Assembly: GCF_932294415.1 (NCBI RefSeq)
Contig: NC_065543.1
Coordinates: forward strand, 42,430,277-42,494,276
Direction: 5' to 3'
Length of the DNA stretch: 64,000 nt
Origin: Quercus robur
Lineage: Eukaryota > Streptophyta > Magnoliopsida > Fagales > Fagaceae
The notes under the pieces are model-generated. The model did no database searches. It was not told the origin of the DNA and saw only the letters and a list, made by a program, of their open reading frames with translations. Positions within the stretch are counted from its first letter, which is position 1; every line of letters begins with the position of its first letter. Positions 57,903 through 64,000 of this stretch are shown in pieces. Both the position numbers and the translations under genes were made by a program.

Positions 57903-58238
57903 CTTGAAGAATGAACGATTGAATCAAGAAAAATTCAAAGGATATCGCCAGAGCAGAGTCCGAGCGGTCGCTGGAATAAATGGAAAAAATAAACTCAGAG
58001 CAAATGATTAAAGTGAAGGAGAGGAAAGTTTTGAAACCAAGGCCCAAGAAAACTGAAAAATAGCGGGAAACCCAAGGGTCATGCCATTAACTCCATTGAT
58101 CAGCACGCGCCACGTGGCCACATTGCATGTAGCGACGCCATCATGCATTAAATTCGGAGCAAAACCCAAGAGTCATAGACAGCTCAGGAAAACTTTTCAT
58201 CTTCTATGGTCCTCATGACACGTCATAAATGACCACAG

Positions 58239-58733
58239 AACCTGGAGGGGGGGGCAACTAATGGGAATGACGAGATTACGTCTCCTAACGAAGCCAACAC
58301 TCATGACGAAGTCGTCCTGAATGACGAAGAAACCAGTCACCACTGAAGAGGATAGGGAAATCATTCAATATAGTCAATCGATGACTTGGACGGTTACAAA
58401 ACCAGCCATGCAGACCATTGGGAGCCTATTAAAAGCCCCATTATTAGGCAGGAGGCGTTACTAAGAAAGGCATTAACGACCACAACAGTTAGCAACCAAA
58501 GCCACATATATAAAACCCTCACATTATCAACAGAAGGTACATACATTCACTAAGAAACACCCCTCATTATCTTGCTAATCTGTTTCATTTCACAAAGTGC
58601 TTTCCTATTCTAACTTTGGCATCGGAGACGTTGTGGTAGGCACCACATCGATGACCATCTTTGAGGATACATTCACGCAGACCGGAGGTTGGTTCCATCT
58701 GCCTATTTCGACTGACGAACTCACACTTCATCA
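58239..58733 (+). repeat. Polypurine tract and 3' LTR of gypsy 2
   Basis: GGAGGGGGGGGCAAC at 58244-58258 precedes the 475-bp LTR (58259-58733). The first bases read TA instead of TG. It differs from the 5' LTR at many positions, so the insertion is not recent. Confidence 0.9.
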
Positions 58734-58784
58734 AGGCAGAATGCTGATTTTTTTGTGCGAAAAGGGCATTTACCCATTTTGGCC

Positions 58785-59784
58785 CTCAAATACAATATAA
58801 TTTTTCTAATCACTCCCAACAATGCCTTTGTAACTTATAAATGGTGTTGTATTTCAGTAGCATGACGAGTACTGTTACTTCATCATATAATTTCACAAAC
58901 TCAAGTTGAACTTTCTTTTTAGCGTGCATTTGGAAATAAAATGATATATACCTTGTATGTATCAATATGATTACTTCGGTCACAGAATGCTAGATTATTT
59001 GATGTCAGTGTTAATTGACTTATGTCCACAAATTTCTTATTAGCTTTTTCTTACCTTATATGTAGCTTCTTCAATAAGTTTCTAAGCCAAATACTGTGAC
59101 AAACACTTGAAATTGCAACAATACACAGCTTCACAAGTCAAAATAGTTGCCTCTTCAAAATCCTTGTAAATGCAGGATCATCCATATATACTACAAGTAA
59201 TGAAAAAAGTCTTTATAGTTTAATAGCATTACATGCTCTCATTGTTAAAGAGATCCATGATCCAATTCCCACTTTTACATTTTTATAACTATCAATAGGC
59301 GACAATCATGCTTTGGTCTCCTTTAAACGTCACATTAGTATTGTATAGCTGATAAGATCTTCATAAAATTAAACAAATGAATCCATTATATGATTTGAAA
59401 AAAGAAAATGTTAGGACCAACTTGCCACAACTTGCTAGGCGACAATCATGGTTTTGCCACAACTTGCTTATGTTAGGCGATGATCATGCTTTTGCCATAA
59501 CTTGCTTACATGGCAAGTTGTGAGTGGTGGAGTAAAAATAGTGGGTCCACAACTCCACAATTCATGACTTGCCACATGAGCAAGTTGTACCAGAAGTTGT
59601 GGTCCTAATATTACGCTATGGAAAACATATATGAAACAAACTGTTCACAAGAAATATAAATATTTATATATATATATATATATATATTTGCTGAATAAAT
59701 GCTTTATTGCTCAAAAAACTCAACCCGAAACAGGGGAGAAACAAAAAAATTAGGCTTGGACCTATCTCTAACAAAGGCCTGAGA

Positions 59785-59820
<36 letters not shown>

Positions 59821-59852
59821 TCAGACGTTTGCCAAAAATTACTCATACCTAA
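58785..59852. repeat. SDR3 distal upstream flank, final part
   Basis: Collinear with 16320-17430 (CAATATGATTACTTCGGTCA, AATTCCCACTTTTACATTTT). It contains an extra repeat around TTGCCACAACTTGCTTA (59405-59520), an AT microsatellite (59658-59687) and a (GTAT)n run at 59790-59821. No gene is seen. Confidence 0.75.
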
Positions 59853-60672
59853 GAGCATCAACATCAGTTCTTTTAAATTTTCTGTCTATTTTACATGAAA
59901 AAACCTACTTTTTCTATTTTACACTATCACTTTTACAAAACATCCACATCAGTTTATCTATTTTACAAGATATTTCAATAAAATATTCATTCTTCTCAAT
60001 TTTTTTTATTATTTCTCTCAACTACCCTTTACCTACAGACACACACACACACACACTCTCTCTCTCTCTCTCTCTCTCAAAAACTACCAACCCAGATCAC
60101 TTCTTCACCGGGTCCTTTCTTCACCGGCCGATCCACGAACCAAGCTCCACGACCCAAATCCTTTCTTCATCGGCCGATCCACGAACAAAGCTCCGGCGAC
60201 CTAGATCCTTTCTTCACCGGACGATCCACGAACCAAGCTCCACCACCCAGATCCTTTCTTCACTGGCCGATCAATGAACCAAGCTCCACGACCCAAATCA
60301 CTTCTTCATCGGCCGATCCACGAACCAAGCTCCACAAGCATCGATCTATCTCTCTGTTGGTTTGTCTGTGTGGGTTTGTTTGTGTGGATGCGTTTGTGTG
60401 TGGGTGTGTTTGTGTGCATCTGAGGAAAAGAAGATGAGGAGCTGAGGTCGTTGTGCACGGAGAAGAAAGAGAAAAATTGGTGTGAACAAAAATTAATAAA
60501 ATAATAAATACACATGCTACAGTAACCATGTAAATATACACAGTTACTGTAGCTAGTGAAAATATATACACAAGTTTAGAAGTACTGATGTGGAGCAATT
60601 TTGTGGCAAAATGTGTAAAAGTAATATCTTTTTCTATTTTACACATCTTTAGAAATACTGATGTGAATGCTC
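59853..60672. mobile_element. PIF/Harbinger-like element, GAGCATC family, second copy
   Basis: Ends GAGCATCAACATCAGT and ACTGATGTGAATGCTC with 3-bp duplication TAA (59850-59852, 60673-60675). The empty site is at 17427-17429. The interior is related to 44379-45320 but inverted. It also has about five repeats of TTCTTCACCGGCCGATCCAC (60100-60330). Confidence 0.85.
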
Positions 60673-60738
60673 TAATGACTTGGATTTATAGCTCACATTT
60701 TGTCACTTTTGGTTTTTTGTGAACGGCTTAAAACAAAT

Positions 60739-60742
<4 letters not shown>

Positions 60743-60778
<36 letters not shown>
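60743..60778. repeat. Poly-A tract
   Basis: An uninterrupted run of about 36 A bases at the junction with the duplicated flank; possibly the tail of an old retroposed sequence. Confidence 0.9.
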
Positions 60779-60780
<2 letters not shown>

Positions 60781-61155
60781 AACGTCATGTATTGGACTCA
60801 TTTTAACTTGTCTTTTATCTCCATCAAGGAATGGGTCCATGGTCCATGTATCTCTTGTATCGTAAGTTGGGCTCAGGGCTCGTGTTTTTCCTTTAAAGGG
60901 TCAGGGCTCAAAACTTATGTCATTTCTCTCGTGTCTCTCATAAAATGGGTTTTCCCAATAATAAACCATATTTATAGAAAATGGGTATTGGAGGGAAAAT
61001 ACCAATTACAAAATAGTTAAGTTATTTGGGCCATTACAATCATGAGGCTCATACATAAATCTTAAAAACTCAATTCTTGATGGGTAAAACATTGCATTTG
61101 GGCCACTAAAAACATGAGGCCCACATATGTTTCTTGAAAGGCACCAGCTTTAAGT
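60779..61155. repeat. Duplicated flank (copy of 1830-2170)
   Basis: Near-identical runs with 1830-2170 and, more loosely, with 1265-1500 and 35700-35950. No gene is seen. Confidence 0.75.
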
Positions 61156-61167
61156 TTCTATTAAAAT

Positions 61168-61313
61168 ACCACCGCAGTGGTCACTCCACAAGTATAAATA
61201 CTTGTGGGGTATGGGGGGTAAAAGCTGGGGTTCAAGTCTCTAAGAGGGAACTTCACACACATATACACTTAGATTAAGCTAGAGTAGAAATTCTATCATG
61301 TAAAAAAACAAAA
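61168..61313 (+). mobile_element. tRNA-derived SINE
   Basis: A 146-bp unit ending in an A-rich tail, flanked by a perfect 12-bp target duplication TTCTATTAAAAT (61156-61167, 61314-61325). It contains a B-box-like GGTTCAAGTCT (61229-61239), typical of RNA polymerase III promoters, and an upstream GCAGTGGTCACTCC that may be the A-box region. The copy of this flank near 2170 lacks it. Confidence 0.8.
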
Positions 61314-61326
61314 TTCTATTAAAATT

Positions 61327-61632
61327 GGCTAAATCACAAATTGTACCCTCTATTTTGCCCAAAATTCAATTTTGCCCTCTAACTTCACTTTCATTCAATT
61401 TAATTCTCCCATTAGTCTTCGTCAGAATTACAGCATTAGCTTTTAACTTTGTTCAATACAAATCTACATTGTTTAGGAGGTACTTAGTGGCTAAATTTTG
61501 ACAAAGACTAACGAGAGGACTGGATTGAACAAAATTGAAAATTAGAAAACTGAATTGAATAAAAGCGAAATTAATGGACCGAAATGAATTTTAGGTAGAA
61601 TTAAAGGGTACAATTTATAATTTAACCTAAAC
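61327..61632. mobile_element. MITE with long terminal inverted repeats
   Basis: GGCTAAATCACAAATTGTAC at the left is matched by the inverted right end GTACAATTTATAATTTAACC, and the pairing continues imperfectly for about 80 bp (ATTCAATT, GACAAAGACTAACGAGAGGA). No coding sequence. The target duplication is uncertain. Confidence 0.65.
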
Positions 61633-61639
61633 TTAACAA

Positions 61640-62000
61640 ACTTTACAACTAAATACAATGTTAATACAATAGATAGGAAGTAAATATAAAATGTGTTTAT
61701 AAGTAGCAGATTTTATTCCTCAAAAAAAAAAAAAAATTATGTATTTAATCTTTAGTATCCTCATATAGTAAAACGGTAGGTAAACATCTTTTAATTACTT
61801 CAGAGTCTCAAAGTGAATATTTTATTTTATTTTAATTCAATGAAGGTTGTTGAAAACTTGGCTTTAGTTTTTATTTAAGAAAACATTTTTAACTCAAAAT
61901 GGTGGAGCCCACTAGTCTGATTGGTTCAAAACGGCTATAGTCCTCTTTTATTTAGAACCCGTATGAACTCTTCTCTCTCCCACATTGCTTTTCATTTCTC
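61640..62000. repeat. Duplicated flank tail (part copy of 2530-2700)
   Basis: ACTAAATACAA-GTTAATAC and AGTAAAACGGTAGGTAAAC runs match 2545-2650. Past about 61860 the homology stops. No gene is seen. Confidence 0.6.
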
Positions 62001-62005
62001 TCTCT

Positions 62006-63333
62006 GTAAGGTTGAATTTATTCAACCATCTAATTGGCTTTATTCCGTGCCAAATTTGCTTGTAATTCAGCATTTAGTAACCCTGTATTTAGGTGGGATT
62101 TGTTGTAAGGGTAGTGAGTGAGATAGTGTGAAGATTGCTCAAGAGTGTGCAAGAAAACAGAGTGTCGCGGCTGGGACTCGCGACTGGACTCGCGGCTTCA
62201 ACCCGCCAGAAGATGCACACGTGCCAAGCATGCTGGAAGATGAACAGTCATGCTAGCTGGAGCACTACAGGACAAAACAGGACAACTGGCCATACGGTTA
62301 ACTCGCGACTGGAACTCGCGACTTAGTCAAGCCGCGAGGTCAAGCCGCGAGCCACCCCTGTTTTGGAAAAACCTGACGTTTCGCATTCCACTCCTCTTCA
62401 GTATAAATACCCTTTTAACCCACGATTGAAAGAGAGCTTCCAGAGAGAATTTTGAGAGAGAAACCCTAAAGAAAAACCAGATTGTTTTACCCACAATCTC
62501 TACCTTAGAGTCTCATCAAAATCCCTCACTCTCTTCCTCTCCATTGCCAAATCCTTGAGAGGCCATTATACCAAACCTAGTTCTCACCATTATCATCTCT
62601 GTGAGACAGTCGTTTGGAGTTCTGGGAAGCAGTTAGGAAGGAGCCAATCTTTATTGGTTGATGCTACGGTTGTAAGGTTGAATTTATTCAACCATCTAAT
62701 TGGCTTTATTCCGTGCCAAATTTGCTTGTAATTCAGCATTTAGTAACCCTGTATTTAGGTGGGATTGTTGTAAGGGTAGTGAGTGAGATAGTGTGAAGAT
62801 TGCTCAAGAGTGTGCAAGAAAACAGAGAGTCGCGGCTGGGACTCGCGACTGGACTCGCGGCTTCAACCCGCCAGAATCTGCACACGTGCCAAGCATGCTG
62901 GAAGATGAACAGTCATGCTAGCTGGAGCACTACAGGACAAAACAGGACAACTGGCCATACGGTTAACTCGCGACTGGAACTCGCGACTTAGTCAAGCCGC
63001 GAGGTCAAGCCGCGAGCCACCCCTGTTTTGGAAAAAACCTGACGTTTCGCATTCCACTCCTCTTCAGTATAAATACCCTTTTAACCCACGATTGAAAGAG
63101 TGCTTCCAGAGAGAATTTTGAGAGAGAAACCCTAAAGAAAAACCAGATTGTTTCACCCACAATCTCTACCTTAGAGTCTCATCAAATTCCCTCACTCTCT
63201 TCCTCTCCATTGTCAAATCCTTGAGAGACATTATACCAAACCTGGTTCTCACCATTATCATCTCTGTGAGACAGACGTTTGGAGTTCTGGGAAGCAGTTA
63301 GGAAGGAGCCAATCTTTATTGGTTGATGCTACG
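62006..63333. repeat. Direct duplication, about 665 bp, two copies
   Basis: Copy 1 (62006-62669) and copy 2 (62670-63333) both start TGTAAGGTTGAATTTATTCA and end TTGGTTGATGCTACGGT, and differ at few positions. They contain GCGGCTGGGACTCGCGACTG and a TATA-like AGTATAAATACCC, so they look like the promoter half of a copia-type LTR. The short open frames at 62135 and 62800 are non-coding by composition. Confidence 0.88.
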
Positions 63334-64000
63334 GTGTAGTAGCGGAATCCGGAAAGCTAGAAAAGAAAAAGGTTCGGCGCAACCTCGTTGGAGCAAGAAG
63401 CTTGGAGGGCTTAGGTGCATTGGGTAGATTAGGCTTGGAGGGTCTATTGCTGTCCTTGTATCCCAACTGTATTTTCTAGTGGATTGATTACCGCTTGGAG
63501 GGCGGCGGAGAGGTTTTTCGCCGAGGTCTTCGGTTTCCTCTTCGATAACACATCGCGTGTTGTCTTTGTGTTTGCATCTTCCTTCCTCTCTATCTTTGCC
63601 TTTATATTATCTGCTGTGATTTTATTATGTTATGGCTTAGATAGTATTTAACTTATTTCACATTATAGCATATGTTAAGTTTCCGCACACTTGTTGTTTA
63701 ACATATTGCTTGTGTTGGTTAAGTTAATTTTTGGGGGTCTAAACGTTCAAAAGTGTTTTTGTACACGTTTTTGAACTTTCAACGGTATAGTAGCGGAATC
63801 CGGAAAGCTAGAAAAGAAAAAGGTTCGGCGCAACCTCGTTGGAGCAAGAAGCTTGGAGGGCTTAGGTGCATTGGGTAGATTAGGCTTGGAGGGTCTTTTG
63901 CTGTCCTTGTATCCCAACTGTATTTTCTAGTGGATTGATTACCGCTTGGAGGGCGGCGGAGAGGTTTTTCGCCGAGGTCTTCGGTTTCCTCTTCGATAAC
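63334..64000. repeat. LTR-like unit, second half duplicated, runs off the window
   Basis: The unit 63334-63785 (GTAGTAGCGGAATCCGGAAA ... TTTTGAACTTTCA) starts again at 63786 (TAGTAGCGGAATCCGGAAAG) and continues to the window end. It probably forms the R/U5 half of the same LTR as the upstream duplication. The internal region, if any, lies beyond the window. Confidence 0.75.

Larger units (their letters stand above)
48717..58733 (+). mobile_element. Ty3/gypsy retrotransposon 2 (Tat-like), decayed
   Basis: LTRs 48717-49192 and 58259-58733 with a 5-bp duplication GGGCA/AGGCA (48712-48716, 58734-58738). Gag-pol is on plus (49269-54446), followed by a tandem array (54546-55070) and an antisense spliced gene (57768-55661). 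The layout mirrors gypsy 1, but the LTRs differ in sequence, so the two belong to different families of one lineage. Many stops make it non-autonomous. Confidence 0.94.
48068..58784. mobile_element. MULE-like element split by gypsy element 2
   Basis: The left end GGCCAAAATGGGCAAATGCC is mirrored at the right end by GGGCATTTACCCATTTTGGCC. Flanks CTCAAATATA (48058-48067) and CTCAAATACA (58785-58794) form an 8-10-bp duplication; the empty site CTCAAATGTAA is near 16319. Before gypsy 2 landed it was about 700 bp long. It contains ACTCGATT/AATCGAGT palindromes and CCCTATAGTGGCGTTTT units (48263-48570), as in 29621-30480. Confidence 0.78.

Overview
This window is AT-rich nuclear DNA from a dicot plant. 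It carries Ty1/copia and Ty3/gypsy retrotransposons with plant-type priming sites (TGGTATCAGAGC), a plant hAT element, many MITEs, a tRNA-derived SINE and plant-type short-chain dehydrogenases. The repeat families look like those of woody Fagales such as oak or chestnut, but that is an impression, not something the sequence proves. I see no rRNA or tRNA genes and no prokaryotic features.

The host genes are one small family of NAD-dependent short-chain dehydrogenases/reductases (SDR, ABA2/isopiperitenol dehydrogenase-like), all on the minus strand and each a single exon. SDR1 (9355-10149) and SDR2 (28577-29380) are intact. SDR3 is split at its Tyr-Asp codons into 42095-42457 and 36131-36576 by a copia element. 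A 3' scrap of a fourth copy lies at 1669-1766. The flanks of these genes are also repeated (for example 3730-4528, 17440-17876 and 28061-28576; 12150-17430, 42560-48060 and 58785-60780), so the region grew by segmental, partly inverted, duplication. Because of this, many mobile elements have an empty site elsewhere in the same window, and their ends and target duplications can be read directly.

Layout: 1-4528, SDR remnant and flanks; 4529-9218, hAT element with an intact transposase and a solo LTR at its stop codon; 9219-17430, SDR1 and its upstream region, holding MITE-like DNA and a captured kinase fragment; 17877-28055, decayed gypsy element (pol on minus) with a nested solo LTR; 28061-34870, SDR2, a MULE-like element with a 21-bp satellite, a solo LTR, an inverted flank block and a copia fragment; 34870-42560, SDR3 broken by a young, coding-intact copia element; 42560-48060, upstream flank with a TRIM-like element, MITE, solo LTR, hAT remnant and Harbinger-like MITE; 48068-58784, a second MULE-like element split by a second gypsy element (pol on plus); 58785-64000, more flank, a MITE, a SINE and a tandemly duplicated LTR-like array.

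The most unusual structure is shared by the two gypsy elements. Downstream of gag-pol, and on the opposite strand, each carries a multi-exon gene (gypsy-type putative transposase domain plus coiled coil) with three GT-AG introns at matching positions. Between integrase and this gene each has a tandem repeat array, but the two arrays are unrelated in sequence. The window gives no evidence of a pathway beyond the SDR cluster; the rest is transposon biology.
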